The notes below the pieces were generated by a model. It was given only the letters and a program-made list of their open reading frames with translations. It did no database searches and was not told where the DNA came from. This document shows positions 56,278-64,000 of a stretch of DNA of 64,000 nucleotides, piece by piece. Made by a program: the position numbers and the translations under genes. Location: positions 1 to 64,000 of the forward strand of contig NZ_MAQA01000023.1 of NCBI RefSeq assembly GCF_001692445.1, in the 5' to 3' direction. How positions within the stretch are numbered: position 1 is the first letter of the stretch; the number at the start of each line of letters is the position of its first letter. Source of the DNA: Oerskovia enterophila. GTDB lineage: Bacteria; Actinomycetota; Actinomycetes; Actinomycetales; Cellulomonadaceae.

Positions 56278-58439
56278 CAGCGCCCGTCCCCGGGTTCGTC
56301 GGTCGAGGGCTCCTCGGTCGTGTCGGCCGGGCGCGCGCCGAACAGGCGTCGCCAGAAGCCGGGGCGCTCGGTGCCCGGCGCCTCGTCCGCGGGGGCGTCG
56401 GGGGTCTGCGGGTCGCGCGCGTGCGCGCCGCGCAGGGCCCCCGCCTGCCCGACGACGGAGCCCGGGTCCTGCGCGCCGGTCACGTCCGCGGCACGGGCCT
56501 TCTGCTCGCGCCGCGCGGCCCGGCGCACCTCCTCGGCCGCGGCCCGCAGCGGGGCACCGGTCGCGTCCCCCGTGCCGAGCGCGTCGAGCTGGGACGTGAA
56601 GCGTCGGGCCTCGCCGTCGAGCACGGCCCCGACGCGGGCCGAGAGACGGTCCTGGGCCGTGCGCGTGAGCCGGCGCACGGCGTCGTCGCCGAACACGGCC
56701 TCGAGGAGCTTCTGGGCGAGCACCGCCGTGCCCCCCGCGATGCCGAGCTCGGCCCCGGTGATCCCGCCCGTCGACGCGAAGACCAGGACCATGAGCGAGA
56801 CGCCCAGCCCGTTGAGCCCGAACGACAGGGCGCGGGCCGTGCCCCGCTTGGCCGCGGCCTGCTCGCTCACGAGCGCGAGGACGTCCGCCTGCCAGCCCCG
56901 GATCTCCTCGGCGACCCGCGTGCGCAGCGTGCCCGACGCGCGGGACAGGTCCAGCCCGTCGAGCAGTGCGGCCCCCGAGGGGTCGGCACGCCATGCGCGG
57001 TAGCTGCGCTCGGCGGCCTCCTCGGCAGCGTCGAGCACGACCGACTCCAGCCCGTGCGTGATGGCCTCCTCGACCTCGGGGACCTTGCGCCCCTTGCCGC
57101 GGAAGAAGCCGCTGACCGCGTCACGGACCGAGCCGACCTTCTGCTCGACGGCGCGGAAGAACTCGCCCGTCCCGACGAAGTCCTGCCAGCGAGAGAGCAC
57201 CTCGCCGCGCAGCATGGTGCCGTCGCTCGTCGCGGCGAGGATCGTCCGACGCGCGTCCTCGTACGCAGCGCCGACGGCCGCGCGCAGGTGTCCGTCGGCC
57301 TCGTGCTGCGCGTCGACCGCGCCCGCGAGGTCGGTCGCGCGGCGCACCAGGTCGTCGACCACGCCGTCGCGCGTCGCGTCGATCACGGCCGAGCGCGCGC
57401 CCGCGTCACCACCGAGGGCCGTGAGCCAGCGCGAGATCTCCCCCACCGCGGTCTCGGGGAGGAGCCCGTCGACGAGCTGCGCCTCGGGCACCAGGAAGAT
57501 CGGCGCGTGCCCGAGCCCGTTCTCGGAGGCCAGGCGGTGCAGGTCCGCACCCACGGCCTCGGCGCCGGGGTCGACCCGGTCGAGCACGAGGGCCACCTGG
57601 GCGCGGCGGCGGGCGGCCTCGTGGAGCAGGTCCCACGGCACGGCGTCGGCGTAGCGCGCGGCCGTCGTGACGAAGAGCCAGAGGTCCGCAGCACCGAGGA
57701 GCTGTGCCGCGAGCTCGCGGTTCTCGACCACGACCGAGTCGACGTCCGGTGCATCGAGGAGCGCGAGGCCCTGCGGCAGGACCTCGGACGCGACCAGGCG
57801 CACCGCGCGGTGCGACGACGCGCCGTCGGTGTGGTCGACCGCACCGGTCACGCGCGCGAGCCCGGGCAGGATGCGGTCGGTGCTGAACCAGCGCCCGTCC
57901 AGGGGATGGTGCACCAGCACGGGCGACCGCGTCGTGGGACGCAGCACCCCGGGCGTCGTGACCTTCTCCCCCAGGACCGAGTTCACGAGCGTGGACTTCC
58001 CCGCTCCCGTCGAGCCGCCCACGACCACGAGCAGCGGGGCGCTGCGAGCTCGCAGGCGCGGCAGCAGGTAGTCGTCGAGCTGGTCGACCGCGAGCGCGAG
58101 GGTCCGACGGTCCTCCTCGACCCCGGGCGTCGTCAGCGGCAGGCGCTGCGCGGTGAGCTCGCCGCGCAGGACGTCGAGGGCCGCGACGAGCTCGTCCGTG
58201 CCGGCCTGCGGAGCGCGCACGAGCGACCGCTCGACCACGGGGTCTGCGTCGGCGACGTGCCGACCGTGACCGCTCTCGTCGAGCGAGGTGCCGGGCGCCG
58301 GGGCGCCGAGGTCCTGACCGGTTCCGCCGGGACCCGCGCCGGTGCCGGGCGCGCCCGGCCCGTCGCCGCTCGTGCGCGCGGCACCGCCGTCGGGGTCACC
58401 GCCGACGGTCCGGCCTGCGTCGTCGCTCGGGATGGTCAT
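56277..58439 (-). CDS. Dynamin-like GTPase, first gene of pair 1 (720 aa)
   Basis: A larger dynamin-family GTPase: disordered N-tail (1-70, Gly/Pro/Ala-rich), P-loop GGSTGAGKST at 141-150, LDAPDVDSV as G3, 'ALVLDRVDP' G4-type, a long helical stalk, and a hydrophobic hairpin at about 560-610 ('SLMVLVFASTGG' and 'GIAGGTAVLAQKLLEAV'), then a basic/acidic tail. The gene couples to the next by TGATG, forming a two-gene unit like DynA/DynB of Streptomyces or IniA/IniC. ATG 58439. Partner of the 528-residue GTPase. Confidence 0.82.
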   Translation of the reverse strand: MTIPSDDAGRTVGGDPDGGAARTSGDGPGAPGTGAGPGGTGQDLGAPAPGTSLDESGHGRHVADADPVVERSLVRAPQAGTDELVAALDVLRGELTAQRLPLTTPGVEEDRRTLALAVDQLDDYLLPRLRARSAPLLVVVGGSTGAGKSTLVNSVLGEKVTTPGVLRPTTRSPVLVHHPLDGRWFSTDRILPGLARVTGAVDHTDGASSHRAVRLVASEVLPQGLALLDAPDVDSVVVENRELAAQLLGAADLWLFVTTAARYADAVPWDLLHEAARRRAQVALVLDRVDPGAEAVGADLHRLASENGLGHAPIFLVPEAQLVDGLLPETAVGEISRWLTALGGDAGARSAVIDATRDGVVDDLVRRATDLAGAVDAQHEADGHLRAAVGAAYEDARRTILAATSDGTMLRGEVLSRWQDFVGTGEFFRAVEQKVGSVRDAVSGFFRGKGRKVPEVEEAITHGLESVVLDAAEEAAERSYRAWRADPSGAALLDGLDLSRASGTLRTRVAEEIRGWQADVLALVSEQAAAKRGTARALSFGLNGLGVSLMVLVFASTGGITGAELGIAGGTAVLAQKLLEAVFGDDAVRRLTRTAQDRLSARVGAVLDGEARRFTSQLDALGTGDATGAPLRAAAEEVRRAARREQKARAADVTGAQDPGSVVGQAGALRGAHARDPQTPDAPADEAPGTERPGFWRRLFGARPADTTEEPSTDEPGDGR

Positions 58440-58607
58440 GGGCCTCAGTCTGCCGGACCCGGCAGCCGAGCGACCGGTGAGCGCGCCGCGGGCGCCGGGT
58501 GACGTCGGGCCGGGGCGCGTGGGACCGGACGGGACAGGCTTGACCGGCCGGGCAGGGAGGAGCGCCGAGGGCGGCCGGTCCAGCCCCCGGGGCGGCACGG
58601 TCCACGC

Positions 58608-58643
58608 GAGAGGGCCCCGACGAATCCTCGTCGGGGCCCTCTC
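58608..58643. terminator. Hairpin terminator after ettA
   Basis: A perfect 16-base stem (58608-58623 with 58628-58643) and a 4-base loop lie 35 bases beyond the ettA stop. It separates ettA from GTPase pair 1. Confidence 0.93.
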
Positions 58644-58677
58644 CGCCGCCGGCAGGGCGGCACGCGTCAGCGACGGG

Positions 58678-60360
58678 TCAGTCGCGCGTCAGCTTGCGGT
58701 ACGTGACGCGGTGCGGGCGCGCGGCGTCCGCACCGAGGCGGCTGATCTTGTTCTCCTCGTACGAGGCGAAGTTGCCCTCGAACCAGTACCAGTTCGCCGG
58801 GTCCTCCTCGGTGCCCTCGTACGCGAGGATGTGCGTCGCGACGCGGTCGAGGAACCACCGGTCGTGCGAGACCACGACGGCGCAGCCGGGGAACTCGAGC
58901 AGGGCGTTCTCGAGCGAGCCGAGGGTCTCGACGTCCAGGTCGTTGGTGGGCTCGTCGAGCAGCAGGAGGTTTCCACCCTGCTTGAGGGTCAGCGCGAGGT
59001 TCAGACGGTTGCGCTCACCACCCGAGAGCACGCCGGCCGGCTTCTGCTGGTCCGGCCCCTTGAAGCCGAACGCCGCCACGTATGCCCGGGAGGGCATCTC
59101 GACGTTGCCGACCTTGATGAAGTCGAGCCCGTCCGAGACGACCTCGAACAGCGTCTTCTTGGGGTCGATCCCGCCACGCGACTGGTCGACGTAGGAGATC
59201 GACACGGTCTCGCCGACCTTGAGGTCGCCGCCGTCGAGGGGCTCGAGGCCCACGATCGTCTTGAACAGCGTCGTCTTGCCGACACCGTTCGGACCGATCA
59301 CGCCGACGATGCCGTTGCGCGGCAGCGTGAAGCTGAGCCCGTCGATGAGCTTGCGCCCGTCGAAGCCCTTCTGCAGGTTCGAGGCCTCCAGGACGACCGA
59401 CCCCAGGCGCGGGCCCGGCGGGATCTGGATCTCCTCGAAGTCCAGCTTCCTGGTGCGGTCCGCCTCGGCAGCCATCTCCTCGTAGCGCGCCAGACGCGCC
59501 TTCGACTTGGTCTGGCGGCCCTTCGCGTTGGAGCGGACCCACTCGAGCTCGTCCTTCAGACGCTTCGCGAGCTTCTGGTCCTTCTTGCCCTGGATCGCCA
59601 GGCGCTCCTGCTTCTTCTCCAGGTACGTGGAGTAGTTGCCCTCGTAGGGGTACAGGCGCCCGCGGTCGACCTCGCAGATCCACTCCGCGACGTGGTCGAG
59701 GAAGTAGCGGTCGTGGGTCACGGCGAGGATCGCGCCGGGGTACGACGCGAGGTGCTGCTCGAGCCACAGGACCGACTCGGCGTCCAGGTGGTTGGTGGGC
59801 TCGTCGAGGAGCAGCAGGTCGGGCTTCTCGAGGAGGAGCTTGCACAGGGCGACACGGCGACGCTCACCACCCGAGAGCACCGACACGTCGGCGTCCGGCG
59901 GCGGGCAGCGCAGCGCGTCCATGGCCTGCTCGAGCTGCGAGTCGAGGTCCCACGCGTCGGCTGCGTCGATGGCCTCCTGGAGGGTGCCCATCTCGGCGAG
60001 CAGCGCGTCGAAGTCGGCGTCCGGCTCTGCCATGAGCGCCGAGATCTCGTTGAAGCGGTCGAGCTTGCCCTTGATCTCGGCCACGCCCTCCTCGACGTTG
60101 CCGAGGACAGTCTTCTCCTCGTTCAGCGGCGGCTCCTGCAGCAGGATGCCGACCGAGTACCCGGGCGAGAGCCGGGCGTCGCCGTTCGAGGGTTGCTCCA
60201 GCCCGGCCATGATCTTCAGGATCGTGGACTTACCGGCACCGTTGGGGCCGACCACACCGATCTTGGCACCGGGAAGGAAGTTCAGGGTGACGTCGTCGAG
60301 GATGACCTTGTCACCGTGCGCCTTGCGCGCCTTGTACATGGAGTAGATGAACTCAGCCAC
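58678..60360 (-). CDS. ettA: Energy-dependent translational throttle protein EttA
   Basis: ABC-F ATPase that binds the ribosomal E site and adjusts elongation to energy state. The 560-residue protein has two ABC domains with GPNGAGKST and GPNGVGKTT P-loops, two LSGGE signatures, LLLLDEPTNHLD and LLLLDEPTNDLD Walker B, and the P-site tRNA interaction motif between them (about 245-310, 'RLKDELEWVRSNAKGRQTKSKARL'). GTG 60360 begins the reading frame. On the minus strand downstream of ssb-like gene; sits between the two GTPase pairs. Confidence 0.96.
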   Translation of the reverse strand: MAEFIYSMYKARKAHGDKVILDDVTLNFLPGAKIGVVGPNGAGKSTILKIMAGLEQPSNGDARLSPGYSVGILLQEPPLNEEKTVLGNVEEGVAEIKGKLDRFNEISALMAEPDADFDALLAEMGTLQEAIDAADAWDLDSQLEQAMDALRCPPPDADVSVLSGGERRRVALCKLLLEKPDLLLLDEPTNHLDAESVLWLEQHLASYPGAILAVTHDRYFLDHVAEWICEVDRGRLYPYEGNYSTYLEKKQERLAIQGKKDQKLAKRLKDELEWVRSNAKGRQTKSKARLARYEEMAAEADRTRKLDFEEIQIPPGPRLGSVVLEASNLQKGFDGRKLIDGLSFTLPRNGIVGVIGPNGVGKTTLFKTIVGLEPLDGGDLKVGETVSISYVDQSRGGIDPKKTLFEVVSDGLDFIKVGNVEMPSRAYVAAFGFKGPDQQKPAGVLSGGERNRLNLALTLKQGGNLLLLDEPTNDLDVETLGSLENALLEFPGCAVVVSHDRWFLDRVATHILAYEGTEEDPANWYWFEGNFASYEENKISRLGADAARPHRVTYRKLTRD

Positions 60361-60471
60361 TGGCTCTGTTCCACCGTTCGATCGCTCGCGGGATGCTGTG
60401 CGCCCGCCCCGGACCCGGGGTGCCCCAGGTGGGGCGGGCGTCTTCGACCCCTCAGCCTACGCGGTCGGGGT

Positions 60472-61116
60472 TCAGCGCGTCGCCAGGAGCTCGTGGGTCA
60501 CGGCTTCCTGGTCGACGGCTCCGTCCTCGTCGTCCGCGTGACCGTCGTCCGCGGCGAGCAGCCCGAGCGCGTCGTCGACCAGGCCGTGCTCGGCGTCGTC
60601 GTCCTCCGGGACGGGCTCCCCCAGCGCCCCCAGGTCCCACTCCGTGTCGCCGCCCGCGACGGCGAGGAGGCCCAAGGTGTTCTCGCTGCCGGCCCCCGGC
60701 TCGGGGGCGGCGGCCGCCTGGCCGTGCGCGGCGCCGTCGGGCGTGGTGGGGCGGTGGACCGTGGGCGAGAAGCGCGCCTGTCCCCGCGTGAGGTCCGGGC
60801 CCAGGGCGCTCGCCTCGATCACGAGGTTGGTGCGAGGCCCCTCGGGGCTGGTCCACTCGTCGACAGCGAGACGCCCCGTGACGACGACCGCGTCACCCTT
60901 GCGCAGCGAGGCCACGACGTTCTGGGCCATGCCCCTCCACGCCTTGACGGTGAACCAGATGGTCCGTCCGTCGACCCACTCGCCGCGCGTGCGGTCGAGG
61001 TAGCGCGTGGTGCTCGCGATGCGGAAGCTCGTGAAGTCGTTGCCGGTCGGGGACGCGAACAGCCTGGGGCTCGTGCCCATGAAGCCTGCCAGCGTGACCG
61101 TGACGTCGTTGCCCAT
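60472..61116 (-). CDS. ssb: Single-stranded DNA-binding protein (accessory)
   Basis: Binds single-stranded DNA. The 214-residue protein has an OB-fold at 1-110 ('VTLAGFMGTSPRLF', 'TIWFTVKAWRGMAQNVVASLRKGDAVVVTGRL'), then an acidic, Gly-rich disordered C-terminal part. The usual DDDIPF tip of housekeeping Ssb is absent (ends in a Thr-Arg), so it may be a paralogue. ATG 61116 has AGGAGG. 43 bases downstream of the second GTPase gene, so possibly cotranscribed. Confidence 0.85.
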   Translation of the reverse strand: MGNDVTVTLAGFMGTSPRLFASPTGNDFTSFRIASTTRYLDRTRGEWVDGRTIWFTVKAWRGMAQNVVASLRKGDAVVVTGRLAVDEWTSPEGPRTNLVIEASALGPDLTRGQARFSPTVHRPTTPDGAAHGQAAAAPEPGAGSENTLGLLAVAGGDTEWDLGALGEPVPEDDDAEHGLVDDALGLLAADDGHADDEDGAVDQEAVTHELLATR

Positions 61117-61159
61117 CGTTCCTCCTGGGTGCGGGGCCGGCCTGGTGCCGACCGCGACC

Positions 61160-62746
61160 TCAGGCTGACGGTTCGCGCGCTGCGGTGTCCGGGGTCGTCG
61201 GCCCGTCTGTGGACGGAGCGACCAGATCGTGGGCTGTGGGCAAGCTCAACGCCCCGGTGAGCGGTGCGGTCCTGCCCGTGTCGCGTGCGGACTGGGCGAG
61301 CTCGCGCACGCGCCGGTGCTCGTCGAGCAGCTTCTGCGTGGGCTTGCCCATGGTCTCCTGGACCACTCGCTCGACCGCTCCGCGGCCCGAGGCCAGCACG
61401 GTCGCCTCGCGCCGACGGGCCAGGGTCCGACGGATCTGGATCCCCGCGAGGAAGAAGCCGAGCGCCACCAGGACCGCCGCGCCCGCCACGATCGCGGACG
61501 CAGCGACGATCGTCCGGTCGAGGTCCAGCACGCCCGACGAGCTGAGGATCGCGAGCGCCCCCGTGACGACGGCCACGCCGATGGCCACGAGCGCGGTCGT
61601 GCGCGTGGCACGGGCCGAGGACGGCCCGCGCGTGTCGAGCGAGACCTTGGACAGCGCCCGCTGGGTGTCCTCGACCAGGCGGTCCGCCGGGGCGACGGCC
61701 TCGTCGAGCGCCTGCTTCCAGCCCGGGCGCAAGGACTTGCCGGCGCGCGCGAGCCACCGGCTGCGCGAGAGCGCGACCGCGTCGGTCTGCGGCGGCGCGA
61801 ACTCGGGGCGGCCGTACCCGTTGCGCACGGCCGCGGCGACCTGACCTGCCACGGCCGAGAGCCCGGTCGCCTCGCCGATCGCGGAGACCTCCTCGTCGAC
61901 CGCGGTGCTCATGGTCCACGGCACCTCGCCCGGGGTCTGCTCGAGCAGCAGAGCCCCCGCACGGTCGAGCTCGCCCGCGACCCGGCTCGCAGCCACGCTG
62001 CGTCGGGCCACGGCCTGCTGCAGCAGCTCACGCACCTGGCCGAGCCCCTCGCCCGTGCGGGCCGAGACCATGGTCACGTACACCCCGGACAGCCCGTCCT
62101 CCTCGAGGAGGCGACCCATGTCCGCGACGAGGTTGCCGCGCTGGGTGGTCGGCACGGTGTCGATCTGGTTGAGCGCCACGACCATCGACGCCTCGAGCCC
62201 GACCGACTTCTGCAGGTATCCCGAGTGCAGCGCGTCGTCGGCGTACTTCTGGGGGTCCACGACCCACACGAGCAGGTCCACGAGCGGCAGGACGCGGTCG
62301 ACGACCGCCTGGTGCGCGGGCTCGATCGAGTCGTGGTCCGGCAGGTCGAGCAGGACCAGCCCGTCGAGGCCCTCCTCGGCGTCCCCGTCGAGCTCGCTGC
62401 CCCGCGTGATGCGCCGCTCCGGGTCGACCTCGAGCCAGTCCAGGAGCGCCGTGGCCTGGTCGCTCCACGAGCACGCCGTGATGCGGGCCGTCGTGGGGCG
62501 CTTGGCACCGACGTCCGCGAAGTTCAGGCGCGAGATGCGGTTGAACAGGCTCGACTTGCCCGAGCCCGTGCCGCCCGCGAGCGCCACGACCGTGTGGTCG
62601 ACGCCCAGGGCGAGGCGCTCGCGCACCCCGCCGATCGCGGTCCGGATGCGGTCCGCGACCTCGGGGTCGAGCCGGTCGCCCGCGAGGTCGAGGGCCTTGC
62701 CGAGGTCGTCCGCGCGGGACCTGAGCTGAGAGTCGTGGGACGTCAT
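61160..62746 (-). CDS. Dynamin-like GTPase, second gene of pair 2 (528 aa)
   Basis: Paralogue of the 528-residue GTPase at 54691, same length. GGTGSGKSS at 58-66, 'LLDLPDHDSIE' G3, 'VVALNQIDTV' G4, C-terminal transmembrane hairpin (about 405-465) and a basic stretch 'RRTLARRREATVL'. Differs by a tail of about 60 residues (Thr/Pro rich). The start overlaps the upstream stop in ATGA (62743-62746). Together with the partial gene upstream, it forms pair 2. Confidence 0.82.
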   Translation of the reverse strand: MTSHDSQLRSRADDLGKALDLAGDRLDPEVADRIRTAIGGVRERLALGVDHTVVALAGGTGSGKSSLFNRISRLNFADVGAKRPTTARITACSWSDQATALLDWLEVDPERRITRGSELDGDAEEGLDGLVLLDLPDHDSIEPAHQAVVDRVLPLVDLLVWVVDPQKYADDALHSGYLQKSVGLEASMVVALNQIDTVPTTQRGNLVADMGRLLEEDGLSGVYVTMVSARTGEGLGQVRELLQQAVARRSVAASRVAGELDRAGALLLEQTPGEVPWTMSTAVDEEVSAIGEATGLSAVAGQVAAAVRNGYGRPEFAPPQTDAVALSRSRWLARAGKSLRPGWKQALDEAVAPADRLVEDTQRALSKVSLDTRGPSSARATRTTALVAIGVAVVTGALAILSSSGVLDLDRTIVAASAIVAGAAVLVALGFFLAGIQIRRTLARRREATVLASGRGAVERVVQETMGKPTQKLLDEHRRVRELAQSARDTGRTAPLTGALSLPTAHDLVAPSTDGPTTPDTAAREPSA

Positions 62747-64000
62747 GAGAGCCTCCTGAGCTCAGCGAGGCGCAGGCGCAGCCCGACGGCGGCATCCGGC
62801 GCGAGGGCGGGGATGTCGAGGCGTTCGCGCAGGTCGACGGGTTCGCGGGCCACCATCGCGGCGGCGCGGTCGGCGAGGTCCGAGGCCAGGGTCTGCGCCG
62901 AGGCGGCCCCTGGCTCGCCGAGCAGGGCCTGCACGAGGCGCGTGGCGTCGTCGACCCCTGCGGCGGACGTGAGGAGCAGCGCGACGAGCCCCGAGGGCCC
63001 GAGCGCCTTGACCGCGGCCTCTGCCCTGCGGTTCTCGGCGCTGTCCTGCGGGGTGACGCCCGGCTCGTCGATGCCGCGCAGGGCCTCGACCGCGCGCTCG
63101 GCGACCGAGACCCACTCGTGGACCTGGGTCGCGGCGGCCTTCTCGCGCGCCGCCTCACGGGCCGGGTCGCCGTGCTCGGGCGCGAACGCAGGACCCCCGG
63201 GAGGCGCGTCCGGGCCGGTGAGCGCAGCGCGCAACGAGTCGTCGGCGCTCGAGCCGGCAGCGACCAGCGTGCGCGTCGCCGCGGCGCGGACCTCGTCGAG
63301 GAGCGGTTCGAGCGCTGCCTCACGTGCACGCCCGCGGCGCTTGGTCGAGCGCGCCAGCCCGTGGCGCACCTTGAGACGGTCGATCTTCTCGGCGCTCGCG
63401 AGCTGGGCCCAGCGCGAGGCGACCGAGCCCTCCGCGACGACGCCCGCGGCGACGGACGCGCGGGCCGAGGCCTCGGCGTCGGGCAGGGCCTTCTCGATCG
63501 TGCCGCGCAGCACCTCCGCGGCCTCGACCTGCTGCTGGACCGCGTCCGCGATGCCCGTGACCCACGCCGGGAGCGCGGCGAGCGATCCCTTGAGCGTGCG
63601 CACGATCACGGCGCGCGACCTGTCCGGCCCCGCGAGCATGGTCAGCCACCGGGCGATGGGGGTCACGGTCGCGCGGTCGAGCATGCCCTCGTGCGGCCCG
63701 ACGTCGGGGATCACGAAGAGCGGCACACCCTCCATGCCGTGCTCGCGCAGGCGGGCCAGGAGGTCGCCGCGGATGGTCGTGAGGTTGTGCTGCGGGACGC
63801 GGTTGAGGACCATCGCGACGCTCGCGCCACGCTCCATGGCCTGGCCGAGCGCGACCCAGGGCAGCGCGTCGCCGTAGCGTGCCGCCGTGGTCACGAAGAG
63901 CCACAGGTCCGCGGCCTCGAGGAGCTGGGCTGCGGTCGAGCGGTTCTCCGCGAGGAGCGAGTCGAGGTCCGGGGCGTCCAGGAGCGCGGTGCCGCGCGGG
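62743..64000 (-). CDS. Dynamin-like GTPase, first gene of pair 2 (5' end outside)
   Basis: The C-terminal part of a large dynamin-family GTPase; its start is beyond the window. Visible: LLDAPDLDSLL, 'AADLWLFVTTAARYGDALPW' (same as pair 1's first gene), 'VAMVLNRVPQ' in the G4 place where NKxD is lost, then a helical stalk. Pair-1 hydrophobic hairpin is represented near the end ('ALGPSGLVALLLTSAAG'). It overlaps the next gene by ATGA. About 420 residues are in the window. Confidence 0.8.
   Translation of the reverse strand, partial: PRGTALLDAPDLDSLLAENRSTAAQLLEAADLWLFVTTAARYGDALPWVALGQAMERGASVAMVLNRVPQHNLTTIRGDLLARLREHGMEGVPLFVIPDVGPHEGMLDRATVTPIARWLTMLAGPDRSRAVIVRTLKGSLAALPAWVTGIADAVQQQVEAAEVLRGTIEKALPDAEASARASVAAGVVAEGSVASRWAQLASAEKIDRLKVRHGLARSTKRRGRAREAALEPLLDEVRAAATRTLVAAGSSADDSLRAALTGPDAPPGGPAFAPEHGDPAREAAREKAAATQVHEWVSVAERAVEALRGIDEPGVTPQDSAENRRAEAAVKALGPSGLVALLLTSAAGVDDATRLVQALLGEPGAASAQTLASDLADRAAAMVAREPVDLRERLDIPALAPDAAVGLRLRLAELRRLS

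Overview
This 64 kb window has very high GC and carries a Micrococcales-type actinobacterial chromosome segment. Cellulomonadaceae or Promicromonosporaceae is my best guess, inferred from gene content and style and not from any search. Lineage markers are coenzyme F420 enzymes, a mycothiol-type DsbA-like protein, the paired tig / clpP1-clpP2 / clpX block, GTG and TTG starts, and strong GC-rich hairpin terminators. No rRNA, phage, insertion sequence or CRISPR array was seen. The content is mostly core chromosome with a few unusual clusters.

Layout. 0.2-6 kb: a deazaflavin-dependent nitroreductase, a HhH-GPD glycosylase, SIMPL and VOC proteins and two unknown genes, flanked by two inverted copies of a short palindromic repeat; then an F420-linked pair (F420-dependent G6P dehydrogenase family and CofE). 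6-16 kb: a DUF4914-like P-loop protein, a membrane protein, valS, a Vms1/eRF1-like protein, chorismate mutase and a long-chain acyl-CoA ligase. 16-20.5 kb: clpX, clpP2, clpP1 and tig on the minus strand. 21-25 kb: a translationally coupled operon of a cellulose-synthase-like glycosyltransferase, a 39-residue membrane peptide and an OafA-type acyltransferase with a SGNH domain. 25.2-30.1 kb: tRNA-Pro, tRNA-Gly, an arylsulfatase, and a cysK-cysE operon preceded by a short cysteine-codon-rich leader ORF. 30-42.6 kb: an F420 luciferase-like oxidoreductase, an alkyltransferase-like protein, an Eis-like acetyltransferase, an Nei-type glycosylase, rpiB, peptidases PepO-like and PepN, and a membrane protein with a long Pro/Gln/Tyr repeat tail. 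42.7-54.6 kb: malQ, an MscS channel, stand-alone PTS IIA and IIB divergent from ptsI, truncated haemoglobin, two thioesterases, topoisomerase IB and an SDR protein. 54.7-64 kb: two paralogous tandem pairs of dynamin-like GTPases surrounding ettA and an ssb-like gene; the last gene runs off the window.

How genes work together. CysE and CysK make cysteine from serine and sulfide, and the leader ORF suggests cysteine-responsive attenuation; the divergent sulfatase fits a sulfur-acquisition context. Tig, ClpP1P2 and ClpX are protein folding and turnover. EI, IIA and IIB are the phosphorelay part of a sugar PTS with no membrane IIC nearby. The GT2/mini-membrane/acyltransferase operon probably builds and acylates an extracellular polysaccharide. 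The two dynamin-like pairs probably remodel membrane as hetero-oligomers; they and the polysaccharide operon are the most system-like units here.
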